Shown piece after piece: positions 43,210 to 51,746 of a stretch of DNA of 64,000 nt. Source of the DNA: Paenibacillus sabinae T27. GTDB taxonomy: Bacteria; Bacillota; Bacilli; Paenibacillales; Paenibacillaceae. The position numbers and the translations under genes were made by a program. The DNA lies in the NCBI RefSeq assembly GCF_000612505.1, contig NZ_CP004078.1:1538001-1602000 (forward strand). Direction: 5' to 3'. A model generated the notes under the pieces. The model worked only from the letters and a program-made list of their open reading frames with translations, did no database searches and was not told the origin of the DNA. Each line of letters starts with the position of its first letter. Position 1 is the stretch's first letter.

Positions 43210-44658
43210 ATGACTAACCACAAATTCGAACGAGCTTCACAGCAAATTCTAGCTGCCGTTGGCGGATCGGAGAACATTATCAGTGCTGCGCATTGCGCGA
43301 CCCGCCTTCGGTTGGTGTTAAAAGACGAATCCACTGTCAAAACAGATGAATTATCAAATATTGATATGGTTAAAGGCCACTTCAGCAATGGAGGACAATA
43401 TCAGATTATTATCGGTGCTGGTACGGTCAATGAAGTGTACCACGCTTTTGTTGAATTAGCAGGTATTAAAGAATCTAGTAAAGAGGACGTTAAAAAAGAA
43501 GCCGACAATAAAATGAATGTGGTCCAAAGGCTGGTGAAATTGTTGTCCGACGTATTTGTCCCGATTATTCCGGCACTGGTAGCCGCCGGTTTATTGATGG
43601 GTATCAACAACGTTTTAACCTCCAGCGGATTATTTTTCAAAGACAGGTCTTTAGTTGATGTGTACCCGAACATAACCGATCTTGCGAACATGATCAATGT
43701 GTTTGCTAATGCAGCGTTTGTGTTCCTGCCGATATTAATAGGATTCTCCGCAACAAAAATGTTCGGAGGAAACCCTTATTTAGGAGCTGTCATGGGAATG
43801 ATCATGGTGCACCCGGATCTTTTAAATGCATATGGATACGGGCAAGCTATTTTGAATAATAAAGTGCCGGTATGGAATGTTTTTGGATTTGAAATTGAAA
43901 AAGTGGGCTACCAAGGAACCGTGTTTCCTGTTTTAGCTGCTTCATTTATCCTAGCGCGAATCGAGAAAAATTTACGTAAAATCGTTCCGTCTTTTCTTGA
44001 TAACTTATTAACTCCGTTGTTAACGGTATTTATCACAAGCATTCTTACGTTCACTGTAGTTGGCGGAATAATGAGATCCGCCGGGAATCTTTTGGCTGAT
44101 GGAATGGTTTGGCTGTATGATACACTTGGTTTCTTTGGTGGAGCCGTTTTTGGGTTGATTTTATCTCCTTTGACATTAACGGGTATGCACCATAGTCTTC
44201 TTCCGATTGACATTCAGTTAATTGCTGCTGGCGGTTCGTTTTTACTGGCACTTGTTTCATGCAATAATGTTGCCCAGGGAGGCGCGACATTTGCGGCCAT
44301 GCTGCTGACAAAAGACAAAAAAATGAAAAGCATTGCGGTTTCTTCCGGAATTTCCGCCCTGCTTGGCATTACGGAACCCGCGATGTTTGGCGTTAACCTG
44401 AAAATGAAATATCCGTTTTATGCCGCTATGATCGGTTCAGCTTTTGGATGCGCCTTTGTAGCATTCAATCACATTTTAAACGCAGCCCCCGGACCAGCTG
44501 GACTGATAGGGTTTGTCAGTATTCAAGCTGGCAGTGTGCTGAACTTTTTAGTTGCCATCTTGATTTCTTTTGTATCGGGATTTGTAATAACGATCATTTT
44601 GTCAAAATCAAAAAAACTGAATGTAGAATTAAAGCGGGTGAATAAAATCGCTTCCTAA
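43210..44658 (+). CDS. PTS glucose/sucrose-family IIBC transporter
   Basis: The protein has 482 residues: an N-terminal IIB domain with phospho-Cys29 (SAAHCATRLRLVL), then a IIC membrane domain with GITEPAMFGVNLKMKYPFYAAM. There is no IIA domain, so an external IIA is needed. It imports and phosphorylates a glucoside; the DexB-like partner suggests isomaltose, sucrose isomers or trehalose. ATG at 43210 sits behind GAGGGATCAG. Confidence 0.9.
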   Translation: MTNHKFERASQQILAAVGGSENIISAAHCATRLRLVLKDESTVKTDELSNIDMVKGHFSNGGQYQIIIGAGTVNEVYHAFVELAGIKESSKEDVKKEADNKMNVVQRLVKLLSDVFVPIIPALVAAGLLMGINNVLTSSGLFFKDRSLVDVYPNITDLANMINVFANAAFVFLPILIGFSATKMFGGNPYLGAVMGMIMVHPDLLNAYGYGQAILNNKVPVWNVFGFEIEKVGYQGTVFPVLAASFILARIEKNLRKIVPSFLDNLLTPLLTVFITSILTFTVVGGIMRSAGNLLADGMVWLYDTLGFFGGAVFGLILSPLTLTGMHHSLLPIDIQLIAAGGSFLLALVSCNNVAQGGATFAAMLLTKDKKMKSIAVSSGISALLGITEPAMFGVNLKMKYPFYAAMIGSAFGCAFVAFNHILNAAPGPAGLIGFVSIQAGSVLNFLVAILISFVSGFVITIILSKSKKLNVELKRVNKIAS

Positions 44659-44677
44659 GCATCGCGATTTTATTCAC
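44638..44677. terminator. Bidirectional hairpin between PTS and MFS genes
   Basis: GTGAATAAAATCGC pairs perfectly with GCGATTTTATTCAC (14 bp), overlapping the PTS stop codon. Confidence 0.7.
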
Positions 44678-44697
44678 TTAACAAACGACCAGCTCCC

Positions 44698-45852
44698 TTA
44701 AATGCTGCGGATGCCATACCATTTTATTTTGGCAAGCATCAGGGTGACCGCAAGCGCCAGAAACATTAAACCGCCCCAGATGATCTGGTGTGTGCCCATA
44801 TGCAATAAGAACTGGCCTCCTGAAGCGGTGCCGATCGCAATGCCCAAATTCGAGAAAGAGACGAACAGGCTGTTGGCGAACTCAGGCGCTTCAGATGCTT
44901 CGGAGGCCAACCAGTTCTGATTGATAATAAAACCCCCGGTATGAATGAATCCCCATACAACCACGATGATCATCATTGGAATGAAGTAACTTCCGCCCCA
45001 GAATACGATCAGATACGTGACGGCCAATACAGCAGGATACAGAAGGGTCGTTTTGACAACGTGTTTGCTAAGCAATCGCCCTGCCTCCAAATTTCCCAGA
45101 ACACCGCTTGCCCCAAACAGAATCAGCATGGTGCTTATTAATTTCCCGCTCATCTTTGTAATTTGTCCGAGATATTCCGCAAAATAGCTGAATACGGCAA
45201 ACATCGCGGAAATGGTCAAGCAGACGGTGGCAATGTTCAGCCATAGCTGGGGTTTTGCCAGTACTCCGAGCTGCTGCCTATAAGATAATTTGGCGGTTAC
45301 CGGCATGCTTGGAACCCAGATGAGCAGACCGATTAACGCGATCAGATTCAGCGCGGCCGAGAACAAAAAGGAGGCTTCAAGCGAAAATTGATCCGCGATA
45401 AAAGAGGTGAACGGGACACCAAGAACCATTCCGACCGTACCTCCGGTAAAAACGTAGGCTGTCGCTTTACTTTTTTGTCCGCTCGGGAAAAAACTAGCCG
45501 CAGCTACGAAAGCCAGCGAGAAATAGACCGGATGAAGAAAAGCGGGCAGGATGCGGACGATCAGCAGAACGGAAAAGTTTGGAGCGGCTGCCGACAGAAG
45601 ATTGGCGATGGCAAAAAGGCCAAGCACGGACGCCATGATCCGTTTTTTGTTAAACCCTGAGAACAGCAGCGTCATGAACGGGCCAAATATCGCAATCGAG
45701 AGCGCAAACAGGCTTACCAGCATACCCGTCTGCGAAGCGCTGATTTGGTATTTTTCTGTAATTTGTATAAACGTGCCGATGACGCCAAATTCAGTGTTGA
45801 CGATGCTGAACAGTCCGAACGCGATAATGGCAGAATAGATATAAGCTCTCAT
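44698..45852 (-). CDS. MFS transporter, DHA1-type exporter
   Basis: The protein has 384 residues and 12 predicted helices. NTEFGVIGTFIQITEKYQIS, RILPAFLHPVYFSLAFVAA and GTVGMVLGVPFTSFIADQFS are typical of the AraJ/NepI/YdhP exporters. Its ATG overlaps the previous gene's stop by four bases. It is last in the TetR-controlled operon, which suggests export of a toxic compound handled by the upstream oxidoreductases. Confidence 0.88.
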   Translation of the reverse strand: MRAYIYSAIIAFGLFSIVNTEFGVIGTFIQITEKYQISASQTGMLVSLFALSIAIFGPFMTLLFSGFNKKRIMASVLGLFAIANLLSAAAPNFSVLLIVRILPAFLHPVYFSLAFVAAASFFPSGQKSKATAYVFTGGTVGMVLGVPFTSFIADQFSLEASFLFSAALNLIALIGLLIWVPSMPVTAKLSYRQQLGVLAKPQLWLNIATVCLTISAMFAVFSYFAEYLGQITKMSGKLISTMLILFGASGVLGNLEAGRLLSKHVVKTTLLYPAVLAVTYLIVFWGGSYFIPMMIIVVVWGFIHTGGFIINQNWLASEASEAPEFANSLFVSFSNLGIAIGTASGGQFLLHMGTHQIIWGGLMFLALAVTLMLAKIKWYGIRSI

Positions 45853-46250
45853 CTGACTTTATGCCTCATTTCAGTAAGCCAGTTAACCGCATCTTCCCTA
45901 AGCTGAAAAGATTTCAACTCATACGGAAACTCGTCGATGGTGCCGACAATCCGGTTTAAGCTTGATTTGGCGACGACTTTCTCCGGCTCTACAACGGCGC
46001 AGTATTGGATGTCCGATGCCCGCTTCACCCAATTTTGGGAAACCCAGGCTTGATCCTCTTGGCTAATGACCGACATCTTGCGGTTGTCATACAGCACTTT
46101 GCTGCCATTCATTTTTCCGGCCAATTCCACTACCTTATCCATAGCGGTACGAAACTGTGCGTCTTGGGCGAAAGCCTTCCATGTCAGCTCAATGATCTGC
46201 TGCGCTTCATTCCAGGAAATCTCCACTTGAGGGGATTCATAATAAACCAT
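45849..46250 (-). CDS. Small SpoIIAA/STAS-like protein
   Basis: The protein has 133 residues from the ATG at 46250, behind GGAG. The pattern (VEISWNEAQQIIELTWKAF, KVLYDNRKMSVISQEDQAWVSQNWVKRASDIQYCAVVEPEKVVAKSS, LKSFQLREDAVNWLTEM) resembles small STAS-like or SpoIIAA-like proteins of unknown function. The assignment is tentative. It is translationally coupled to the exporter. Confidence 0.65.
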   Translation of the reverse strand: MVYYESPQVEISWNEAQQIIELTWKAFAQDAQFRTAMDKVVELAGKMNGSKVLYDNRKMSVISQEDQAWVSQNWVKRASDIQYCAVVEPEKVVAKSSLNRIVGTIDEFPYELKSFQLREDAVNWLTEMRHKVR

Positions 46251-46376
46251 ATCTATCACGCTCCATCGCTCATTTTTTAGCCTGCAAACGTCAGCGGTAC
46301 GGGCGTCCAAGGAACGCTCTGGTCACCGGCGGCGCTGGATAGCCAGTTGTCCCCGGACCCCTGCAGCTGACGAGAC

Positions 46377-46973
46377 TTATGGCAATTTGATCAGATTAAG
46401 TGTAGGGAAGGGGCCTCCCGGGAACTGATGCAATTTGCCGCCTTCGGCAAGACCGCCAAGATCAACGGTGGCGAATCCGATTTTGTCGTTTATGCGGGCA
46501 ACTTCCGCCTTTGCTGCGGCATCATCGCCGGATATGAAGATGACGCGGCGGCCAACAATTTGCGGATCGGAGCCCAGAACAGCGGGAGTTAGCGTATTGA
46601 ATCCTTTGACCACCCTTGCGCCGGGAACGAGCTCCGAAACCACCTCGCTCGACGTTTTACCACCAAGATCAGCCACGATGAATTCGGGAGTAATAATCGG
46701 GTTCATGGCGTCGATCACGATGCGTCCGTTCCATTCAGGCAAATCGGAAACTGCTTCTTTTAGATGTTTCCATGGCAGGGCAATAAACACGATATCAGCT
46801 GCTGCAGCTTCTTTAACAGTAACCGCTTTGCTCTTGCCCCCGAGTTTGGCGACGAGCGGAGCAAGCGATTCCGGTCCGCGGCTGTTGCTCAGGAGCACCT
46901 CATAACCTGCTTTCACGACATGTTTGGCAAAGGCTTGCCCGATTTCACCTGCGCCAATAATTCCAATAGACAT
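46377..46973 (-). CDS. NADPH-dependent F420 reductase-like protein
   Basis: The protein has 198 residues. MSIGIIGAGEIGQAFAKHVVKAGYEVLLSNSRGPESL is a Rossmann fold with the Arg expected for NADP binding. KGFNTL, DAMNP and FISGDDAAAKAEV are typical of the F420:NADP oxidoreductase-like family found in bacteria lacking F420. ATG at 46973 follows GAGAGGAG. It is the second gene of the TetR-controlled operon. Confidence 0.85.
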   Translation of the reverse strand: MSIGIIGAGEIGQAFAKHVVKAGYEVLLSNSRGPESLAPLVAKLGGKSKAVTVKEAAAADIVFIALPWKHLKEAVSDLPEWNGRIVIDAMNPIITPEFIVADLGGKTSSEVVSELVPGARVVKGFNTLTPAVLGSDPQIVGRRVIFISGDDAAAKAEVARINDKIGFATVDLGGLAEGGKLHQFPGGPFPTLNLIKLP

Positions 46974-47023
46974 ATAAATTCTCCTCTCAAATTTGGGTTT
47001 TGGTTTCAATTTTGGACCAAGAA

Positions 47024-47773
47024 TTAGACTGTAGTTCCGCCGTCCACATTAATGGTTGCACCGGTCACAAAAGCGGCTCCCGGAGTGGCAAGATACGCTA
47101 CCATGTCGGCGATTTCTGCTCCCGTACCGTAACGGCCGACCGGAATCATGCCCGAGACAACCGGGGCGTAAGGACCGTCGGCCGGATTCATATCGGTGTC
47201 GGTCGGTCCGGGCTGCACGTTATTGACGGTAATGCCGAGCGGAGCAAGGTCACGGGCAAGGCCGCGGGTAAGTCCGGCGACAGCAGCCTTCGACATTACA
47301 TAGAGGCTGTTGTCCGGGAACGGATTGAAGTCGGCGTTGATGCTGCCGATATTGACGATGCGTCCGCCTTCGCCCATTTGAGGCGCTGCTGCCTGTACCG
47401 CCGCGAACACGGCGCGGACGTTGACGGCAACCATGCGGTCGAATTCTTCGATAGCGAATTGATCATAGGGCTTCAGGTTTGCGAGTCCGGCATTGTTAAC
47501 CAGAATGTGAATGCCGCCGAAAGCTTTTTCCGTTTCGGCAACCGCGCCTTTCACAGCGTCAGCGTCTCCGCTGTCAGCGCGAAGTGCCAGTGCGCGCCCG
47601 CCGGATGCTTCAATTTCTTTTACCAATTCTTCCGCTTTTTGCTGTGCGCTTGCGTAGGTGAAAGCTACCGTCGCGCCGTCGTTTGCAAGCCGTTTTACGA
47701 TGGCGGCCCCAATGCCTCGGGACCCTCCGGTTACCAGTGCCACTTTTCCGGATAACGAATTTGTTGTTGTCAT
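47024..47773 (-). CDS. Short-chain dehydrogenase/reductase (FabG-like)
   Basis: The protein has 249 residues: TGGSRGIG binds the cofactor, NNAG stabilises the sheet, catalytic Ser in NIGSINADF and YxxxK in YVMSK, with C-terminal GATINVDGG. It is the first gene of the minus-strand operon behind a strong promoter and a palindromic operator. AGGAGG precedes the ATG. Confidence 0.92.
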   Translation of the reverse strand: MTTTNSLSGKVALVTGGSRGIGAAIVKRLANDGATVAFTYASAQQKAEELVKEIEASGGRALALRADSGDADAVKGAVAETEKAFGGIHILVNNAGLANLKPYDQFAIEEFDRMVAVNVRAVFAAVQAAAPQMGEGGRIVNIGSINADFNPFPDNSLYVMSKAAVAGLTRGLARDLAPLGITVNNVQPGPTDTDMNPADGPYAPVVSGMIPVGRYGTGAEIADMVAYLATPGAAFVTGATINVDGGTTV

Positions 47774-47795
47774 TATAAAAACCTCCTAAGTTTTT

Positions 47796-47858
47796 GTTTT
47801 GAAACGATTGGTTCAAAACTATGTGCTAAATATAAACTTGATTTGATTAGGTTGTCAA
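47796..47858 (-). promoter_or_regulatory. Promoter and TetR operator of the SDR operon
   Basis: On the minus strand TTGACA (47858-47853), 17 bases, TTATAT (47835-47830). Just downstream lies GTTTTGAA-ACGATTGG-TTCAAAAC (47796-47819), an inverted repeat covering the start of transcription. A related site is in the tetR promoter. Confidence 0.75.
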
Positions 47859-47993
47859 TAGGAAAAATAAAAAAAGTGAAAAAATAAAAAACATTCATCA
47901 AGGGGACATGAAGCCCTATCGATTGTTCGATAGGGGCATGTTCCGATGATGAATGTCGCGTTGTAGATATAAGCGAGGAAAAAGGGGGGCGTC

Positions 47994-48581
47994 TTACGAT
48001 GGCCAAGCTTGCATGGCAAGATCAATCACATCCTGTAATTCGTCACGGGTTGAGCCATCTGCAGCCCGAATGGACATGCCTTCGGTGACGGTCATGATAT
48101 AACGGGCAAGCGCCGCCGGATTAGAGCCAGCTGGCAGGTCACCGACGGACTTCGCTTGTTCAAACCGATGGCGCAAAGCCATTTCCGTCCCCACCCGGCG
48201 CGATGTAAGCTCTTGACGAATCACGTCCGCGTCTTCTCCGCAAGCGATGGCTCCACGAATGGTCAAACAACCCTTCGGAGTAGAAGGATTTGTCACCGAA
48301 TCGGCAGTAACATTCAAGAGTTTGTCAACAACGGCGCGGGCTGTCGGCTCGTTAAAAGCTGCGCTTGTCAGCTTCGGTGGACCTTCAAAATAAAGGTCAA
48401 GCGCCTGGTTGAATAGTTGTTCCTTGCTGCCAAAAGTGGCATAGAGACTTGACCGGTTAATCTTCATCGCTTCGGTCAAATCGGAAAGGGAGGCGCCTTC
48501 ATAACCTTTTTCCCAAAACACCTGAAGCGCACGCTCCAGTGCCTCGGTATTATCGAAGGTGCGCGGCCGTCCTGTAGCCAT
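47994..48581 (-). CDS. TetR/AcrR-family transcriptional regulator
   Basis: The protein has 195 residues. MATGRPRTFDNTEALERALQVFWEKGYEGASLSDLTEAMKINRSSLYATFGSKEQLF is a TetR helix-turn-helix, with a ligand domain to the C-terminus. ATG at 48581 follows AGGAGG. It is in line with the SDR operon, and both promoters carry TTTTGAAACG(A/T)T sites, so it probably represses itself and the operon. Confidence 0.92.
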   Translation of the reverse strand: MATGRPRTFDNTEALERALQVFWEKGYEGASLSDLTEAMKINRSSLYATFGSKEQLFNQALDLYFEGPPKLTSAAFNEPTARAVVDKLLNVTADSVTNPSTPKGCLTIRGAIACGEDADVIRQELTSRRVGTEMALRHRFEQAKSVGDLPAGSNPAALARYIMTVTEGMSIRAADGSTRDELQDVIDLAMQAWPS

Positions 48582-48653
48582 ATGAATTCCTCCTATGTGT
48601 ATGCAAATCAAACACCCCTCCTTCGATTGGATGGGGATTGATCCCGCTTATTA

Positions 48654-48708
48654 TTTTGAAACGTTCGGTACATATATGAAAAATATCACTCGGCAAGCTT
48701 GGTGTCAA
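48654..48708 (-). promoter_or_regulatory. Promoter and TetR operator of tetR
   Basis: On the minus strand TTGACA (48708-48703), 17 bases, TATTTT (48685-48680). TTTTGAAACGTTCGGTACA (48654-48672) just downstream matches the operator at 47797 at 16 of 19 positions. Confidence 0.7.
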
Positions 48709-48821
48709 GTATCCCAATTTTTTAATCAGAAATCCCGTCAGGTGTATACAAATCTCGTTCAGGTTATTATGATTATGTAATTGGTTCAGATCGTACCTGT
48801 CCGGTTTAACGGACTTTTATA

Positions 48822-48851
48822 GCGGCCTCCGGATGCGGGAGGTCTTTTTTT
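48822..48851 (+). terminator. Terminator-like hairpin upstream of iclR gene
   Basis: GGCCTCC pairs with GGGAGGTC, followed by seven T. No plus-strand gene precedes it, so it may end a short leader or act on the iclR transcript. Confidence 0.55.
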
Positions 48852-48900
48852 CAAATTCGCGAGATATGATTGCAATGGACAATAGAGGAGTCGTTGGAAG

Positions 48901-49650
48901 GTGCAGAAAATGAACGGAACACAAACGCTCAGCCGCGCGCTGGATATTCTGTTCGCCTTGGCGGAAGCCGGCGATACGCTTACGGTCAGCGAGATTGCCG
49001 AGAAGGTCTCGATACCGGAGAGCAGCACGTACCGGTTTCTCCAGACGCTGGAGCAGAACGGCATCGTGGAGAGAAGGGGGAGAAGCCGGATCGCGTTGGG
49101 GCTGCGGATTCTGGATCTGGCAAGAAGCCTCAACCTGCAGTTTCAGCGGGACCTGCTGCCCCTGGCTCTGCCGATTATGGAGGAGCTGACGGAGAAGGTG
49201 CAGGAAACGTCGGTGCTGTTCGTGCGGACCGGCAATAATGCCGTGTGCATCCAGAATGTCAAAAGCAACAGCCTGATCCAGTTCTCCATCGAGAATGGAC
49301 GGATTCTGCCGCTGCATTTGGGCGCTTCAGGCAAATGTATCCTTGCTTTTGAGAGCGACAAGGTCGCTCAGCGGATTTTTCAGACCATTGAGGATGCAGA
49401 GGACAGAGCGCGCCTGGAAGCGGAGCTGGAAGCGGCCCGGGCTCACCAATATATCATCACCAAAGGCGAGGTAGATCCCGATGTATTCGCCGTCGCCGCC
49501 CCGATTACGGACGGTCACGCCCATGCGGTAGCCAGTCTGTCCGTGGCCGGTCCAAGCTTCCGCTGCAGCCCGGAGCGGGAAGGGGTAATCATTGAAGCGG
49601 TGAAGCAGGCTGCGGCCGAGTTGTCGCGGCGGATGGGGGCTGCACATTAA
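48901..49650 (+). CDS. IclR-family transcriptional regulator
   Basis: The protein has about 249 residues: winged helix-turn-helix (LSRALDILFALAEAGDTLTVSEIAEKVSIPESSTYRFLQTLEQNGIVERR) and IclR effector domain (LPLHLGASGKCILAF, HQYIITKGEVDPDVFAVAAPI). Start is either GTG 48901, behind GAGGAG, or ATG 48910, behind GGAAGG. It precedes the proposed ergothioneine operon and is its likely regulator; an inverted repeat lies in the operon leader. Confidence 0.9.
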   Translation: MQKMNGTQTLSRALDILFALAEAGDTLTVSEIAEKVSIPESSTYRFLQTLEQNGIVERRGRSRIALGLRILDLARSLNLQFQRDLLPLALPIMEELTEKVQETSVLFVRTGNNAVCIQNVKSNSLIQFSIENGRILPLHLGASGKCILAFESDKVAQRIFQTIEDAEDRARLEAELEAARAHQYIITKGEVDPDVFAVAAPITDGHAHAVASLSVAGPSFRCSPEREGVIIEAVKQAAAELSRRMGAAH

Positions 49651-49687
49651 TTTTTTTAAATTCCGACGAAAACACTAGAATTAATAG

Positions 49688-49717
49688 TTGACAAAATGAT
49701 GTAATGAATAATAATAT
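49688..49717 (+). promoter_or_regulatory. Promoter of the proposed ergothioneine operon
   Basis: TTGACA (49688-49693), 18 bases, TAATAT (49712-49717). It gives a leader of about 300 bases before the first permease gene. Confidence 0.6.
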
Positions 49718-49806
49718 TGAAATGTGGAATTTGATTATCACATGTTAATAAATAATCCTTGATTATGGATGAATCATTCGTATCAAGCCGAAATTTTCTG
49801 GCGCTT

Positions 49807-49834
49807 ATCACAAGCATCTCATGGTGTTTGTGAT
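49807..49834. promoter_or_regulatory. Inverted repeat in the operon leader
   Basis: ATCACAAGCA and TGTTTGTGAT are inverted arms of 10 bases with one mismatch (a G-T pair in RNA), separated by eight bases. It could bind the IclR protein or fold in the leader RNA. Confidence 0.45.
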
Positions 49835-49900
49835 TTATCTTCACCCTAATTCATATTATATTGATTTGAATACTACATATTTGTGAGGTGTTCCACGGCT

Positions 49901-50008
49901 ATGAAATCCATTCTGCCTCTTCTTGTGAAAATCCTGGGAACCGGGCGATGTCGACGCTCCAACATCACGCGGCAAACGGCATCATTTGCTTTTGCCATTT
50001 TTTTTTGA
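49901..50008 (+). CDS. Possible small leader peptide (35 residues)
   Basis: ATG at 49901 follows GAGGTG by 10 bases, and the frame stays open to a TGA at 50006, just at the ribosome site of the first permease gene. The peptide begins MKSILPLLVKILGTGR and ends in a hydrophobic FAFAIFF. No homologue is recognised. Translation could couple to the downstream gene, or the frame may be chance. Confidence 0.3.
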   Translation: MKSILPLLVKILGTGRCRRSNITRQTASFAFAIFF

Positions 50009-50023
50009 AGGCGGTGACCCGGA

Positions 50024-50665
50024 TTGATTGATCAGATGCTCGAATATCTGTCCAAGAATCACGACGTCTATCTTAAAGCCGTACTGACGCACATCGGCAT
50101 CAGTCTTGCGGTTGTAACCATTGGCATATTGATCGCTGTTCCACTCGGGGTACTGTGCGCCAAGTTTTTAAAGCTGTCCCAGCCGGTCCAGGGACTGTTT
50201 AACATTTTTCGTCTGATTCCGAGCCTCGCCGTTCTCGTCGTGATGATGCCGGTGCTCGGAACAGGGCTGGCTCCCGCCATATTTGCGTTGACGCTGCTTG
50301 CTTTTCCGGCGATTTTAATCAACACGAGCATTGGCTTCACGGGGATCAATCCTTCGGTTATCGAGGCGGCCAGAGGGATGGGGATGAGCCCGCGCAGGAT
50401 TCTGTTCACGGTTGAATTTCCGCTTGCTTTTCCCATGATTATCACGGGAATAAGAACGGCTGCGGTGGAAGTGATTGCGAGCGCAGCGTTGGCCGCTTAT
50501 ATCGGCGCCGGCGGTCTAGGGGAGCTGATCATCATCGGACTCCAGGTGCCAAGCACAGCTATTTTACTTGTCGGGGGGGTGTCGGTAGCGATCCTGTCCA
50601 TAGCGGCGGACGTCATTCTTGCCATTACCCAGAAGAGACTTACGAGACATTTGTGGCTGAACTGA
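50024..50665 (+). CDS. OpuC-type quaternary-amine ABC permease
   Basis: The protein has 213 residues and five to six helices. GLFNIFRLIPSLAVLVVMMPVLGTGLAPA, VIEAARGMGMSPRRILFTVEFPLAFPMI and YIGAGGLGELIIIGL are signatures of OpuBB/OpuCB permeases. TTG start at 50024 behind AAGGCGGTGA. Ergothioneine is a trimethylammonium betaine, so an OpuC-type importer suits the downstream enzymes better than a histidine importer. Confidence 0.88.
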   Translation: MIDQMLEYLSKNHDVYLKAVLTHIGISLAVVTIGILIAVPLGVLCAKFLKLSQPVQGLFNIFRLIPSLAVLVVMMPVLGTGLAPAIFALTLLAFPAILINTSIGFTGINPSVIEAARGMGMSPRRILFTVEFPLAFPMIITGIRTAAVEVIASAALAAYIGAGGLGELIIIGLQVPSTAILLVGGVSVAILSIAADVILAITQKRLTRHLWLN

Positions 50666-50715
50666 GATTGGGCGGTAGAACTGATAAATATTTTTAGTTG
50701 GGGAGAGGAAACCAT

Positions 50716-51648
50716 ATGAAAAAATCCAAGAAGTCCATATTCACCACTACGCTACTGGCCATTGTCGTCCTTTCTGCATTGCTCTCGCTCGCCGGCTGCT
50801 CCAAGGGAAGCGCAAGCGGCCCGGCCATTACGGTAGGCTCTAAAGATTTCACGGAGTCGCTGGTTCTTGCCGAGATTTATGCAAAGGCGCTCGAAGACAA
50901 CGGATTTTCGGTGAAGAGAGAATTTAACATCAGCGGGCAAGGGCCCCACGAGGCGCTGCTGAAAGGCAGCATTGATTTATATCCGGAATATACCGGAACG
51001 GCGTTAACGGTTATTTTGAAGGAACCGGCATTGTTTGACGCCAAGGAAGTGTACGACAAGGTTGCCGCCGAGTACAAAGACAAGTTCAAGCTCGACCTGC
51101 TCGATCAGGCCAATATCAATGACTCGCAAGGTCTGGTTATCACCAAGAAAGCTTCAGATCAATACGGCATCAAGACGATTTCCGATCTGCAGAAGAATGC
51201 GGACAAGATCAGATATGCCTCCAACGGTTCGTTTGATCAACGCGAGGATGGACTGATCGGCCTGAAAAAAGTATACGGAGAGTTCAACTTCAAATCCTCA
51301 AAGGTCTATGACGACGGCATCAAGTATCAGGTGCTTAAAAATGACGAGGCCGATCTGGCCGTAGCCTACACGACAGAGGGTTCGCTGGTTGATCCGCAAT
51401 TCGTCGTGCTGGATGATGACAAACATCTGTGGCCTCCTTATTATGTAGCGCCGGTCGTCAGAGAGAACGTCATAAAGGATTCGCCGAAGGTGGCGACCAT
51501 TCTGAATGCCGTGTCGGCGAAGCTTGACAACCCAACGATTATCAAGCTCAACGCCGCCGTCGATATCGACAAAAAAGAGTATGAAGAAGTCGCGGGCGAC
51601 TATTTCGAGACCATCAAAGCCGATGTGAAAGCGGCAGCGGACAAATAA
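50716..51648 (+). CDS. OpuC-type substrate-binding lipoprotein
   Basis: The protein has 310 residues: lipobox LAGC, then the OpuAC-type domain (ITVGSKDFTESLVLAEIYAKALEDNGF, LLKGSIDLYPEYTGTALTVIL, IRYASNGSFDQREDGLIGLKKVYG). ATG at 50716 follows GGGGAGAGG. It should bind a quaternary amine. The proposed ligand here is ergothioneine, as with the related EgtU importer; that is inference from the neighbouring enzymes. Confidence 0.88.
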   Translation: MKKSKKSIFTTTLLAIVVLSALLSLAGCSKGSASGPAITVGSKDFTESLVLAEIYAKALEDNGFSVKREFNISGQGPHEALLKGSIDLYPEYTGTALTVILKEPALFDAKEVYDKVAAEYKDKFKLDLLDQANINDSQGLVITKKASDQYGIKTISDLQKNADKIRYASNGSFDQREDGLIGLKKVYGEFNFKSSKVYDDGIKYQVLKNDEADLAVAYTTEGSLVDPQFVVLDDDKHLWPPYYVAPVVRENVIKDSPKVATILNAVSAKLDNPTIIKLNAAVDIDKKEYEEVAGDYFETIKADVKAAADK

Positions 51649-51668
51649 GATTACGAACCCAATAGGAA

Positions 51669-51710
51669 ATGAAAACCACGTATCGTTTCGGGTAGTGGTT
51701 TTCATTTTTT
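51669..51710 (+). terminator. Attenuating terminator after binding-protein gene
   Basis: ATGAAAACCAC pairs perfectly with GTGGTTTTCAT (11 bp), followed by TTTTT. It likely lowers expression of the ATPase and enzyme genes relative to the binding protein. Confidence 0.85.
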
Positions 51711-51746
51711 CTTGGCGGTTGTCAGTTGAAAAGGGGTTGATCTTCG

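Noticed and set aside
48595..48780. Plus-strand frame of 61 codons upstream of iclR
   Set aside because: It has no family resemblance, overlaps the tetR promoter and operator, and has no convincing coding pattern.
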